Below are positions 13,799 to 24,429 of a DNA stretch of 64,000 bases, piece after piece. The position numbers and the translations under genes are program-made. This DNA is from Climacteris rufus (lineage: Eukaryota > Chordata > Aves > Passeriformes > Climacteridae). The DNA is taken from positions 471,486 to 535,485 of the forward strand of contig VZRZ01008717.1 of NCBI GenBank assembly GCA_013398175.1, in the 5' to 3' direction. The notes below the pieces were generated by a model. It was given only the letters and a program-made list of their open reading frames with translations. It was not told the DNA's origin and ran no database searches. Within the stretch, counting starts at the first letter, position 1. Each line of letters opens with the position of its first letter.

Positions 13799-15159
13799 CT
13801 GGCTTGCAGGCTCCAAAATTCACTGGGACCAGTGCAAACTGGATGCCTAAGCCTGTGATTTCGACCTTGCCTGATTTGATTTAAACTGTGAGGGTCTGTC
13901 TCAGGTCATATGTTTGATCCATGCCTGCTCCAGTGGGGGCCAGAGTGGGGTGACAAATGCACAGCAAGGAGGTAGAAAAAGTTATCAGGGCTGTGCCCAG
14001 TGGTGTGAGGGTGCAGGAGCAGCACTGGTGGTTCACAGCTTTTCATAATCCTCTTCTTCATCACCTCCAACACCTGCATGAGGTAACCAAGGCAGAAGGA
14101 TCATTCAGAGCAAACTTTTCATCCTCTTTCTGTGAGTTTCTTGGGATGAAGAACTGTCTCAGCCAGGGACACACACACACAAAGGCAACAGTGGTTTTGT
14201 CCTTTGGTTTGTCCTTGAGAAGTGCAGGCAAAGGACAGCCCAAGGTGCTCCAATGCTGGCTGTCTCCAGGCTTTGCTCTGCCTGACCCATCTCCCAGGCA
14301 CAGGACCAGAAGGAAAGGGCAGGGGAGGTGACATGTACTCCAAGTTGGAGCCAAGGGATGGGACCAGGCAGGGATGTCTTCCATCACACAAAATTCCAGA
14401 AAAATCCAGGCAACCTAGACACTGACTGTGGCAACCACCACGGGAATGTGGAGAAATTTGACCGTGTGACCTCCAACACTGGAATAATCTGTTTTTTCAC
14501 ACATTTAATATCACTTCCCCAGCTGCAGGCTGTAGCCTCTGGTTATATGTCCCCCTTGGGATATTTTTGAGATGCAAGTATAGGAGCTGGATCTCTCTGC
14601 TGAAATGCAGCAGCCACTCAGCTGCCTGTTGCATCTTCCCTCCCTGCCAGGTACAAAACCTGTTGAGCCAAAGATCCAGGTGTGGAGGGGGTTTTGTCCC
14701 TCCACTTCTGCTCTGAGTAAAGATCCCCACTTCAGCAGGGATTAGCTGAAGTAGAAATAAATATGTTTATGCTCCTTATGGTGAAACCTTCCAGATGGGG
14801 CTGCGCTGAGGGGAAATCAATTCTGAGACCTAACAACCGTAACACGGCGTCCCATTAACAGGTCTGGTTTGTTAAAGTTTTTGGCTTTTCCCAGACAGGG
14901 GCAGTGAGGGGGGATTTGTTTTGTGCTCACCACATCCTCAGACAGTAGCAGGTCTGTGGTCAGCATGAGAAAAATTGAGTTTGTGGAAGGCAGGAGTCCT
15001 GGGCTGAATCCCAGGCACTGAAGTCACCATTAGGGACCAGATTTCAAAACAAACCCTGTCTCCTCCTCATCTGGTTGCTATGGAGGCACTGCTGGCTTCT
15101 GCTTCTCACCAGGAAAGGCAGGTTGCTGGTCTGGACCAGAGGTTAAGATGACAGGAAAG

Positions 15160-15510
15160 ATGGAGATACTATTTACAAGAGCATGGAGTGACAGGACAAG
15201 AGGGTATGGCTTCACACTGGCAGAGGGCAAGTTTAGATTGGATATTAGAAAGAAATTCCTCCCTGTGAGAATGGTGAGGCCCTGGCACAGGCAGCCCAGA
15301 GAGATTCTGGATTTCCCATCCCTGTAAGTGTTCAAGGCCAGGTTGGATGGGGCTTGGAGCAACCTGGTCTAGTGCAAGGTGTCTCTGCCCATGGCAGGGG
15401 GGTGGGATGAGATGGTCTTTAAGGTCCCTTTCAACCCAAGCCACTCCATGATTCTGTGATCCTCTGGGTCCCTTCTAACTCAATATATTCCATAATTCTG
15501 TGATCCCTGG
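15160..15510 (+). repeat. CR1 LINE fragment
   Basis: Plus-strand CR1 of about 350 bases with GAGCATGGAGTGACAGGACA, TTTAGATTGGATATTAGAAA, GGTGAGGCCCTGGCACAGGC and CATCCCTGTAAGTGTTCAAG, ending CATGATTCTGTGATCC. Confidence 0.9.
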
Positions 15511-17569
15511 CTGGCTCATCAGTGTGAAGGTCAGGTAGACTTTGGATTTGCACACAGAATGAGCAGTTCCATCATTTCCCTAAGAGAACTAGTAGCCCCT
15601 TTCAGAGTCTCAGCAAGAGCAAGAGCCTTTCAGCTCCCAAACCTGATATTTAAAGCATTCAGTTATTTTTAGGCAAACCCTCCTGCTAATCAGGATGACC
15701 TCTCCGGAAATTCATAGGAAGTTTGGTTGATGCCTGTTGTTTTCTTTGCAAGCAAAACCAGGTTTATATCTGCTTTTCATTCCTGAAACCTGGCCCTGGA
15801 TGCAGGCAGGAGTCTGGCAAGGGCAGATTTGCACTGTCGAGCTCTGTAGACTGCAAACCAGGCAGGAGTGGGGATCTGACTTGTAAAAAATTTAAGTCCA
15901 AATGCATTTGGACTCCATGCTGATTAGTGTCAGGTCTAACACACACTCAGGAATCTGCTGGCAGGGGCTGCAGTGATTTGAAGCTGGAATGAAACACAGT
16001 TTGCACATAGCAGGTCTGACTTTTGAGTTACCTAAGCCTTCCCTGCCCAAAATAAAATATTTTGGCAGAAGAAGGGAGACGCAGAGACAAATCTTTGATC
16101 TAGAGCAGGGAGACAAACCAAGGAGTGAATGTGGAGGTGCATTTAGCTTCTTATCTCTTCCCAGATGCACAGAATGCTCTGTGGGCTTCCCATCTTGTAT
16201 TTTTCAGTCTCTCCTGGGACTGGGTTTAGCTGCTGGGCTGTGGATTTGCTGGGAATTTGTTTGTCTGTGGTGAAAGCTTCCTCTGTTTGCAGTCTGGGAA
16301 GGCAGAGCCTGGTCTGTGGTGGGAGATGGCAGGACTGGGGACAGCAGTGGGGACACTGTGGAGCTGGAGGTAGATCAGTGGCTGCAGTGGAGAAAATGTG
16401 TTTTCCCTCCTCCCTTGATGCAGATGCCCCTCTCCACAGACTCTCACCCAAATTCCTTCCTGGCAGTGCCACCGTTGTCCCTGATTGTGGAGAAACACAT
16501 CCCAAATGATCTGAATTATTTGGGGGTTGCAGGCCAGGGCAAAGTTTGCATCTCAGGAATTGGGCTGTTTGCACTTCAATGCAGAGGCCCTGAGCACTAA
16601 CCTATGGAACCTTCTAAGACTTGGTAAGGGGATATCTTCTTCGCAGGGGTCCCATTTGTCCTTTGGAAATGGGGCAGCAGCTCTGTTTTGGAGGCAGCAA
16701 ATGCTGCAGGGTCAGGAAAAGCCTCACCCGAGGGGAAACTCCTGCTTTTCTCTAACTGGGGTCAGCTGAGGAGGCAGGAAAGGAATAAGCTGGAAAGGTG
16801 GGAAGAAAAAGGTGCCATGGTTGTATGGGGGATGCTCTGCCCCACACGCTGAGGGTCTGTCCCTCCTGCAGCTGTTAACAGGCCCCTTCCCCAATCCTGG
16901 GGGTGGCCACTGCATGGGGAGGGGGTACAAGATGAAGAAAGTCCAGCTACTGATTGTGTTTCCCCTTCTTTCTTTCTGTCCTGGAAAGAGGGGAGATGGA
17001 GGGAAAGGAGCCTAGGAGAGTCTTTTTTTGGGCTAAGAAAGGGAGATTTACAGAGTGCAGAGGAGTCTCTTTGGCATGGAGGAGGGAACAGGGCTCTGGG
17101 CAGTTGGGCTGAAAAAGGGATCTGTGCTACAAAAAGGTTGCAGGGAATGGGTCCATAGGGCATTGCAGGGTGGATGCTACTTTGAATGAAGGATTTTGGG
17201 GGCTGGGACTGGCAGAGAGGACTCTCACTCTCTGCAGATGCTCCAATCCTGGCTACAGCACCGCAGGCTGTGGGGTGTCCTGCACACAGGGATGAAAGCA
17301 GAGGTGGCTGCCTGATGTGGGAAGATATAAAATCTGCTTCTCTTGCCCTTTTTTGCTCCTGTGTTGGTCTACAGCTCCATCCATTATCCTCTCTGGCCTC
17401 AGGGTTACACCAGGGCTGGGTTACTGAACAACTCTCTTCCCTGCACTGGTTTGGTGGAAAGGAGAGAGATAATGAGAGATATAGAGAAGCTAAGAAACAA
17501 GTGCTGGCAGGAAGAAGAGAGGAGGCAGAGCCCAGCTGCCCACGCTGACCTCCAGCCCACCCTCTCCAG

Positions 17570-17752
17570 GTGCAGCCGGAAATCTGTGTTGAACGAGCAT
17601 CCCGGCTCCCTTAGGAAGGGGAGGGCTGGAAACTCCCTAAACAGAGATCAATCCTGTCTTTTTGGGGAGATGGTTAAAATTCACTGCCAAGGCTCTGCTC
17701 AGCTCAGCTCAGCAGAGGGATCTGCATGGGCAGAGCTGTGTTCGCTCCCCGG
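17570..17752 (+). other. candidate non-coding 5' exon
   Basis: This 183-base segment is bounded by an acceptor-like sequence (ccctctccag, AG at 17568-17569) and a strong donor (CCGG|GTGAGT at 17753). A spliced intron of only 251 bases would then lead to the start-codon exon at 18004. No long coding frame stands out. It could be an ADGRB1 leader exon or a chance pair of sites. RNA data would decide. Confidence 0.3.
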
Positions 17753-18003
17753 GTGAGTCACAGCTGGGCCCCTCCTGGGGGTTAGGACACCCCAGGGATG
17801 GGGACACCCCCAAACGAAGCATCGGAGTGATGATGTGGGGCTACATCTTCCCCCCGTGAGAAGTGCTGGGACTGGGGATGCTGTGTGTATTCTCAGCCTT
17901 GTGAAGGGTTAATAAAAACAATAACAAACTGCCACCAAAATCCCCAAATCCCAAATCTCTTCTCTTTCTCTCCCCTCCTCCTTCCCTTCCCTGTTTTTTC
18001 CAG

Positions 18004-18175
18004 GTGTTGTTTATGGCCACAGGAGGGAGCTCAAATCCAGACATGGGAGGATTGGCTTGATTTCGGATCCAGAGCCTCTTAAACTCTGCTTTTCCTCTAA
18101 GCTGGTCCCTGTTATGTCCAGGATCTGGCACCTGCTTGACATTTACTTTGAGTTCCAGAGGACCAGAGACCTAGG
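18004..18175 (+). other. ADGRB1: ADGRB1 5' untranslated part of the start-codon exon
   Basis: A long pyrimidine tract (about 17957-18001) ends in a textbook acceptor, ttttttccag, with AG at 18002-18003. The exon would therefore start at 18004 and run 172 bases to the start codon. The presence of an acceptor implies at least one non-coding exon upstream. The leader holds two upstream ORFs, listed separately. The exon start is inferred from the splice signal only. Confidence 0.75.
18013..18060 (+). promoter_or_regulatory. upstream ORF 1 in ADGRB1 leader
   Basis: An ATG nine bases into the exon opens a 15-codon frame ending in TGA at 18058-18060. The start context is weak at -3 (T) but has G at +4. 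It ends well before the main start, so reinitiation downstream is possible. Translation is not shown by sequence alone. Confidence 0.5.
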
Positions 18176-18179
18176 ATGA
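18114..18179 (+). promoter_or_regulatory. upstream ORF 2 overlapping the ADGRB1 start codon (ATGA)
   Basis: An ATG at 18114 (G at -3, T at +4) opens a 21-codon frame whose TGA stop (18177-18179) overlaps the main ATG (18176-18178) as ATGA. Ribosomes using this frame would terminate exactly on the main start. This arrangement can dampen translation or allow termination-reinitiation. The frame is seen directly; the regulatory role is inferred. Confidence 0.5.
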
Positions 18180-18923
18180 GGAGCATTGGATCTGCCCTGA
18201 ACCTGCTTTTGGTATCGCCACTCTACTTTGTGTGGACCGTGGTCGCTCTGGACCTGGCACAAACTCCCTGCACCACTTTGGTCCAAGGGAAATTCTTTGG
18301 GTATTTCTCCTCCTTCGCTGTCTTCCCGTTGAACTCCTCTCTCTGCTCTTGGATTATCCAGAACCCCGACCCCCGCAGGTACACTTTGTACATGAAGATC
18401 CTCAAGCCCTCCGGCGTATGTGACCACCAGCACATCCGCACCTACCAGTTCGACTCCTTCCTGGAGTCCACCCGCACCTACCTGGGCATGGAGAGCTTCG
18501 ACGACGTGTTGAAACTCTGCGACGGCTCCACCCGCTTTGCCTTCCTCCAGTCCAACAAGCAATTCCTGCAGATGAAGCAGACGGCCCCGCCAGGCGTGGA
18601 CACCTGGCCCATGAGGTGGAAGCCCACCAAGGCTCAGGAGAGGGACTTCTCGGTGGAATACCTGGTGGTGGGCAACAGGAACCCCAGCAAAGCCGCCTGC
18701 CAGATGCTCTGCAAGTGGCTGGATGCCTGCCTGGCCATCAGCAGCAGCTCCCACCCGTGTGGCATCATGCAGACCCCGTGCTCCTGCTCAGGAGGGGAGG
18801 TCCTGGATCAGGCCAGCGAGATCCTGGGGTTCACCAGGAAGAAGGAAGATTGCTACAAGGATGGAATTTACCTGGAGAACTGCGTGAGCAGCCCCAAGGA
18901 CAGCAACGGAGCGGAGTTCCTGG
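18176..18923 (+). CDS. ADGRB1: ADGRB1 (BAI1) first coding exon: signal peptide and N-terminal domain
   Basis: This exon encodes residues 1-249 plus the first base of codon 250 of an adhesion G-protein-coupled receptor. In mammals the protein binds phosphatidylserine and signals through ELMO/DOCK to Rac at phagocytic cups and synapses. Seen here: a hydrophobic signal segment (about residues 8-25), then a CUB-like cysteine domain (Cys 32, 57, 82, 115) with the ADGRB1-like motifs LVQGKFFGYFS (35-45), NPDPRRYTLYMK (63-74) and YQFDSFLESTRTYLG (90-104). A second cysteine cluster follows (175, 179, 185, 195, 202, 204, 226, 236), including CGIMQTPCSC. One N-glycosylation sequon is at Asn53. The ATG has a purine at -3, and an in-frame TGA lies upstream at 18149-18151, so translation cannot start earlier in this exon in this frame. 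The donor is CTGG|GTGAGT at 18924, phase 1. The mammalian RGD is missing: the aligned stretch reads TRKKEDC. ADGRB2 and ADGRB3 match far less well. Confidence 0.93.
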
Positions 18924-19220
18924 GTGAGTGGAGGGTGGCTGGGGGTGCTGGGGAGGGAGGGCTGGTTGGGTTCTTCTCTCACGGGTCTCACACTGTCCCT
19001 GTCACCTCTGTGTCTGTATCTGTGGATGCCCGGCATGAAAACCTTATTTCCTAATTGACAGGCAGGTCAGGTAACCCTCGGAGGCTCTTCATGAGCCAGC
19101 GACTGGAATTGCAAAGCAGCTTCCCCTAAATATTCCCCAAATTGTTTCATTCATTCTCAGGGCTCATTCATTGCCTGTTTTACTCCTGCAGCCTCCGAGC
19201 TGCTGAAGGGGAGCTTTTAC

Positions 19221-19266
19221 CTGAGGGTGAGCAGTTTTCCAACCTGAGGGTGAGCAGTTTTCCAAC
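19221..19266. repeat. 23-base direct tandem repeat
   Basis: Two identical 23-base units, beginning CTGAGGGTGAGCAGTTTTCC, lie side by side about 300 bases after the exon donor. Confidence 0.95.
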
Positions 19267-20305
19267 ATAATTACAGATGTCCTAGAAAAGTCAGGATCCA
19301 AGCTACCTCCCTAGGAGGGCTGCTCTCAGCAGCTCAATCAACCACTTTAGTTCCTAGGGAAAAACTTAATTCTTGGGTCTTGTTCAAGGGAATGGCAACA
19401 GAAGGCACCTTCATTTTGTTCTCAGCTTCATTTTCCTTCTGGAGGCTTTCAGAAAGAAAACACCACGCTGCTTCCATGGGGTTATTTGGTGCCTTTGCTG
19501 GGGTTCATTCCTCAGATATTTCACTGGTTTTTCTATTGTGGCCTTGAGTATGGTGTGGGCTGGAAAGGGGCTGGGGAGGTGGGAGAGACATGACAAAAAG
19601 GGCTATGAATCAAGGAGGGATTATCTGATCTAGACGTTGGTTTGGGGAGGGAAGTGCTCCTTCCAGAGATCTGACAAGGCAACGAGAAGCAGAAGGGATT
19701 CAGAGGGTCCAAAAGTGAATCTTTTTTCTCACTACCTGTGTCAGGTCTGCTCTGGTGTGTTTATTCCCAGCTCCCACCCCACCTGCCAGCATGCAGATTA
19801 CGTAAAGCAGAGCTGTGATGCTAAATAGGAATCCAGATGGCAGGGAATGGAGCCTCCAATTCAGTGAGACTCAGACCCTCAATTGACCCCCACCCCAAGG
19901 TCTCATCTTCTCCAGGTGCTGGACTGAAATGTCCTCTGCCACCAGCAGAAAGTTTACATCTGTCTGGGTCAGGTATTTGAGGGTCCTGCCTGAATTATGC
20001 AGCCACCCATATTTAGGGTGGAATCTCTCAGGGGAAGAGACCAGATTTGCTTGCAGCAGGAAGGAGGTGACCAGGCACAGGTCCAGGCTGTGTAGAGTGA
20101 TTTTCCTGCAGACTGCAGCCTGGCATTAGCAGAGAGATTAGGATATGATCAGGTACCTGTGCTTTCGTCAGTGTATTTGGGGGGAGATTTTGTTTCTCAC
20201 TGATCTGTGAATCAATACATGAAGGCACAGCCGAGCCATAAATCCTGCAAATTAGTTCTTCAGCCGTGCCTCCCTCCCTGGGTATGAGTACACCACTCTC
20301 CAGAT

Positions 20306-20363
20306 TTGAGTTGTTTTTGTTTTGTTTTGTTTTGTTTTTTGGGTTTTTTTTTGTTGTTGTTTT
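20306..20363. repeat. T/G-rich simple repeat
   Basis: TTTTG and TTG units with T runs (GTTTTGTTTTGTTTTGTTTT, then TTTGTTGTTGTTTTG). Confidence 0.9.
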
Positions 20364-21171
20364 GCAATGCCCTTTTCTCCTGTGTGAACAGCTCGTGAGG
20401 AGCCTCCTCAGAGTTCAGTCATGTGTCGTGCCTGGAATTTGCTGATTGGGTGATTTATGCATTCCATCCAAGCAGTGTGACCTTTCTCACTGCAACCAAA
20501 GGTGAAATTTGAAATAAGATTTTCAGCAAATCCTGAAGCATTCAAGCTTAATATTGGCTTTTGTAGGGATCTCTCCTAGTCCAACTTGAGTGCCTGAATG
20601 TTCCCAGAAAGAAAATATGAAAGAGGCTCAAGGGTGACTGAATCAAAATCCTTTTTGGGTGTCAAATATTTGTAGAGTGGAGATAATTTTTCTGCTAGCT
20701 GCTCACATCTGCTCCATATTGAAGACAGGGAATTATCATCATCACTGGTGGGATGCCATCCACACAGAAACGATGCTTGCAGGGTGCCCAGGCTCTCCAT
20801 GTGCTGCTCTGTCTGTCACTGTGTCTGTTTTGATTTATGCAAAGGCTTGATCAGGAAGATGGAGGCGAGATCCAATTTGGACAGGGAGTCAGCAATCCCT
20901 TAACAGCGTTTTGTGGGTGGAATATTTTGATAGGGTTCCTGATTTCCAAGTGCTGATGCTGGTTATTGCAATCATTGCTGTTCTGATTGTATTTGTAGCA
21001 TTTTTTTTTCCCAACAAGCTTCTTTTTTTTTTTATTGTCGTTATTTTTCCCTCCCTGCTGCTTTCTGAGTCATTTGTTGTTTCTAGGCCTGTCTTAACAC
21101 TTTCATCTTGGAACAAGTGTAGATGTGTGTGTTGTACTAATCTACTCTGATGACTTTAAAGGCATATTAAG

Positions 21172-21252
21172 GAATGTGGAAGGTTCCCTGCCCATGGCAG
21201 GGGGTTAGAACAAGATTATCTTTAAGGTCCCTTCCAACTCAAACCGTCCCTT
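21172..21252 (+). repeat. CR1 LINE 3' end fragment
   Basis: Only the last 80 or so bases of CR1 are present: GGAAGGTTCCCTGCCCATGG, CAGGGGGTTAGAACAAGAT and TTTAAGGTCCCTTCCAACTC. It sits just before the unexplained open frame at 21290. Confidence 0.85.
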
Positions 21253-21289
21253 GAGTTGCCAGATATCCAGATACCATCCTGAAATATGA

Positions 21290-21964
21290 AACCTGACTTT
21301 TCCTACTGTGCCTTTTGATTCCTTGGATATTTACAAGGCAAATGGATGGGTGCAAATCTACAATGAGATGTTGCCTTGGATGCAGCTGTGCTTTGGCTCA
21401 CAGTCTGCAAAAAGTGAAAAAGCTTTACACTGTGAAAAGCTTCACTCCAAGTGGACCCTGTTGCTCCAGACCTACAGGGACACTCAAGAAAACATCACTG
21501 ACAACCTGTTTCACTCGTGGCCAATGATTTTACCCCTGGTCCAGGTGCACAGGGATGTTAATGATCATTTATTGAGGGATTTCACAAAGAAACTCTGCCA
21601 AAGTGACCCTGTCCTGTCTGCAGCATCTGTTCTTCAGTGTCTGGAGGAAGGGGAGGCTGCTCCAAATTTGCTTCCTGCGTTTAGTGAGATTGTCTTTGAA
21701 CTCACTGTCCCACTCAGACATTGCAGAGGGTACAGCAGGCTGTGGTGGGTTGGAGGAGAATTCCTCAGGTTATCCCTCAGATATTTTGGCCTTGTTGCAC
21801 TTGGAGCTTGTCCTGGTGATCAGCAGGATGTGCTTGCAAATGCATTGTCAGCAGCAGCCCACCCCCTCCATCTCCCATCCTTGGGCAGATGCCTCCAGCT
21901 GCTACTTCAGGAAGGCTTAAACAGGGAATGTTTCCTAGGAAAACAAAACTCAACAGGGGAATGA
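21290..21964 (+). other. unexplained intronic open frame, 225 codons
   Basis: The frame is open from just after a TGA at 21287-21289 to a TGA at 21962-21964. The first ATG is at 21368, giving 199 codons. Unlike other long frames in the window, the first 150 or so residues have a balanced, protein-like composition (Asp, Glu, Lys, Leu, aromatic residues). They could form amphipathic helices, for example LLLQTYRDTQENITDNLFHS and LLPAFSEIVFEL. I recognise no family. It is not CR1, though a CR1 tail ends about 40 bases upstream. It could be a chance frame, an exon of an unannotated transcript, or the relic of an inserted gene piece. No clear splice sites frame it. Confidence 0.2.
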
Positions 21965-23642
21965 TTTTTGGCCATTTTCAGAAACCCCTTATCTGACTCA
22001 GGAGATGTGGAAAGAAGGCAGAGCTTTGTTTGTAGGTCCTGATATTTAGTTGTAAACTCACTTTTTTGGAATGCGAGCTGGCATTCCTGGAATGGGTTTT
22101 TGGGGTGCAAGACTAGGAGAGTGAAGAAGGGACAAACCTCCTGAAGTGCTGGGCATTGGGACTTCATGGTCTGAAAATCCTGGTGACCCTCCCAAATGTG
22201 AGCTGGCTTCACTGTAATCAGAGCTGGAGCTTTAAAAGGGATGATGATGTGGCCCTGTAATGAGAGAAGGTTAAATGTGTGCTTAAGTGCTCTGCTGAGT
22301 TAGGCACTTAATGAATGCCTAATTAGTCTTGTCTCCATGTGACCTGCTCCTGGAAGACCACTGTAGTGCTGTCACATCTTGGTGGCCTAAAGAGGAGATA
22401 AATGTCTTTCTCTGGTCCTTCTGCTCTTCATATCCCCACCTTGGAAGGAGCCAAGATGCTGACTGCAAAACAAGGCTAAATGTGTCCCCCAAAAAAAGTT
22501 ATTTGCTTCTTGATAAAGCCGGTGGCTCCAGAGCTGCATGGGGTTTTTATGACGAATGAATAACTGAAACAATGCTAGACTGAGGTGCTGTGGATTTTCC
22601 TGCCTTTTCTCCTATTTTTTTTTCCATTCTTTTGCTGTGTCCATTGCTCTGAACAAAATCAAATTCCCCTTCCTCACATGTGCTCATCACTTCTGTTATG
22701 TTAGTGGTGTTTCACCTTCCACTTTTAGATCCTGTTCCACCTCCATCACCTCAATTAAGAAGTCTCATAGTGTCTGTTCTCTGTTTGGAGAAGCATTTAT
22801 AGACTCTTGGACAAGTTCCTTCTTAACCTCTGCTGCATTAAGTAGGCTGGACTCCATAAATCTCTCCCTGCAGGACACATCCTCCAAACCTCACTTGTTG
22901 GGAAGATTTGCATCATGCTTGGACAGCTCTTTGATCAAAACATGCTTTGGTCTCCTCCTTTGGGCTGAGCTTCTGCCTGATTTGTGGCTGAGTGGCTGCT
23001 GAATGGGGTCCATGGTGTGGAAGAGGAGCCAGAGGCACAGAAATGAATTAACTCCCATCCTCTCTTCTGCAGGAATCATCCTGTGTGGCACAGTTCCCCT
23101 CCCCTTGACTCTCCAATCTCTCCCAGGGCAGAAATAACTTGATAAGTCATTTCTTATGTTGGAGGTGAGATTTACTGGCCATGAAAGCTCCAGAGATTTA
23201 TAAAGATCTCTGAGTAATTGCCCAGGGGCAGATCTCAAACCTCTCCTTGACATCTTCATCTCCTTATGACACACACTCTGTTCTTCCAGCAAGAGTCCCC
23301 CCGGTCTGAGCAGCTGAGCTTGCAGAGAAAGGTGTTTAGCTTTGGTTTTGCCTCAGGTTTGGATTTGACAACCAAATGGCAAAGGGAGTTGTGTGAGTGC
23401 ATTTTCATTGCATCTCCTTCCTCCTGTCATGGGCTTGCTGAGTGTGCTTGGGGAAGGTGTGCTGCATTCCAGCTCCTGGCTTCTCCATCTGTGTTTGTCC
23501 CTGTGGTCTTATCCGTACATCCCTGGCAGCAGAGGTTGGATGTGGTGAAAGATCAACAGGAAAACGTGGGGCAAGGGAGAACTGCTTCCTCTTCCTGTGG
23601 GAAATTTTCCTATGTAAGCTTCTGAAATAATTGGAGATGTTG

Positions 23643-23673
23643 CTTGACTTAAGTCAAGATCTCAGCAGCTGAG
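23643..23673. promoter_or_regulatory. two adjacent inverted repeats
   Basis: CTTGACTTAAGTCAAG (23643-23658) is a perfect 16-base palindrome. CTCAGCAGCTGAG (23661-23673) is a 5-base stem with a 3-base centre and contains the E-box CAGCTG. These are possible dimeric factor sites; function is unproven. Confidence 0.3.
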
Positions 23674-23938
23674 AGGACGAGGTTGAACAGAGCCTGGTAC
23701 CTGGCAAATAGGTCCCCTTGTCACCTGCAGTGAATCCCCACTGGATCCATACGGGCAGCTCCTGATGGGAATGGCCCTCTTGCCTGTGCTCAGGGGGTTT
23801 TATGGATGAGGCAAACGTGGGTAACTCCTCTCTGGGTGATGGAAAGGGAATTCTGGATCAGTTTAAACACTCAGAGCTCTATGACCTGAACAAGCCCTGC
23901 CTGCCCCACTGCTGTCCTCTGAGATTATCAAAGACCTT

Positions 23939-24000
23939 AGGAAAGGAAAGGAAAGGAAAGGAAAGGAAAGGAAAGGAAAGGAAAGGAAAGGAAAGGAAAA
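23939..24000. repeat. (GGAAA)n pentanucleotide microsatellite
   Basis: About twelve uninterrupted copies of GGAAA lie directly against the 3' side of the CR1 copy at 24001. The A-rich purine strand is plus. Its length suggests polymorphism. Confidence 0.95.
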
Positions 24001-24240
24001 TTTTCAGTTGGAAAAGACCTGCAATGATTATCTAGTCCCACTGCTTGACCACTTCAGAGCTGAGCAAAAGCTTCATTAAGGGCATTGTCCGAATACTTCT
24101 TAAGCACTGAGAGGGATGGAACATCGACCACTTCTCTAAAATGCCTGTTCCAATGTTTGACCACCTTTTCAGCAAAGAAATCCTTTCGAATATTCAGCCT
24201 ACACCTCCCCTAGTGCAGTTTGAAGCATTCCCACAAATCC
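24001..24240 (-). repeat. CR1-family LINE fragment, other subfamily
   Basis: This copy belongs to a different subfamily from the abundant one: TTGGAAAAGACCTGCAATGA, CCTGTTCCAATGTTTGACCA, TTTTCAGCAAAGAAATCC and CAGCCTACACCTCCCCTAGT. Its 3' side directly abuts the GGAAA microsatellite. Confidence 0.8.
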
Positions 24241-24429
24241 ATCCCTTCCTGGGACCCCAGGGAGAATTAGGCAGGAGCACAGGAGTGCCAGACTGCTCTG
24301 AGCACAGGAGCACTGAGCACTGCCCTGTGAAGTGACAGGGCAGCGATTCCCCGTGTCCGGGCTGCTTCCAGCACTAAATCCATCCATGCGTGTGTCTGTG
24401 TGGAGATGGGGTGGAGAGAAAGGAGCAGG

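Larger units (their letters stand above)
1..17569. other. non-coding sequence upstream of the start-codon exon
   Basis: No coding exon is recognised here. The first 330 bases are AT-rich. CR1 fragments lie near 784, 2714, 3706, 5381, 7500, 9836, 12330, 13718 and 15160. Stretches where I see nothing beyond unique sequence and short repeats are 881-2713, 4151-5380, 5539-7499, 8299-9835, 10066-12329, 12463-13717, 13801-15159 and 15511-17569. Since the exon at 18004 has an acceptor, part or all of this is probably intron 1. Long open frames here (for example 6029-6751) have the composition of chance frames. Confidence 0.6.

Noticed and set aside
17320..17335. TATA-like box GATATAAAAT as a core promoter
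   Set aside because: A single TATA-like match is expected by chance many times in 64 kb; kept only as a side note to the candidate leader exon.
18143..18754. 203-residue open frame on the minus strand across the ADGRB1 exon
   Set aside because: It is the antisense shadow of a GC-rich coding exon; it has no independent signals and the composition is typical of a shadow.
20911..21150. very hydrophobic 79-residue frame resembling a membrane protein
   Set aside because: It is produced by T-rich simple sequence; no conserved features.
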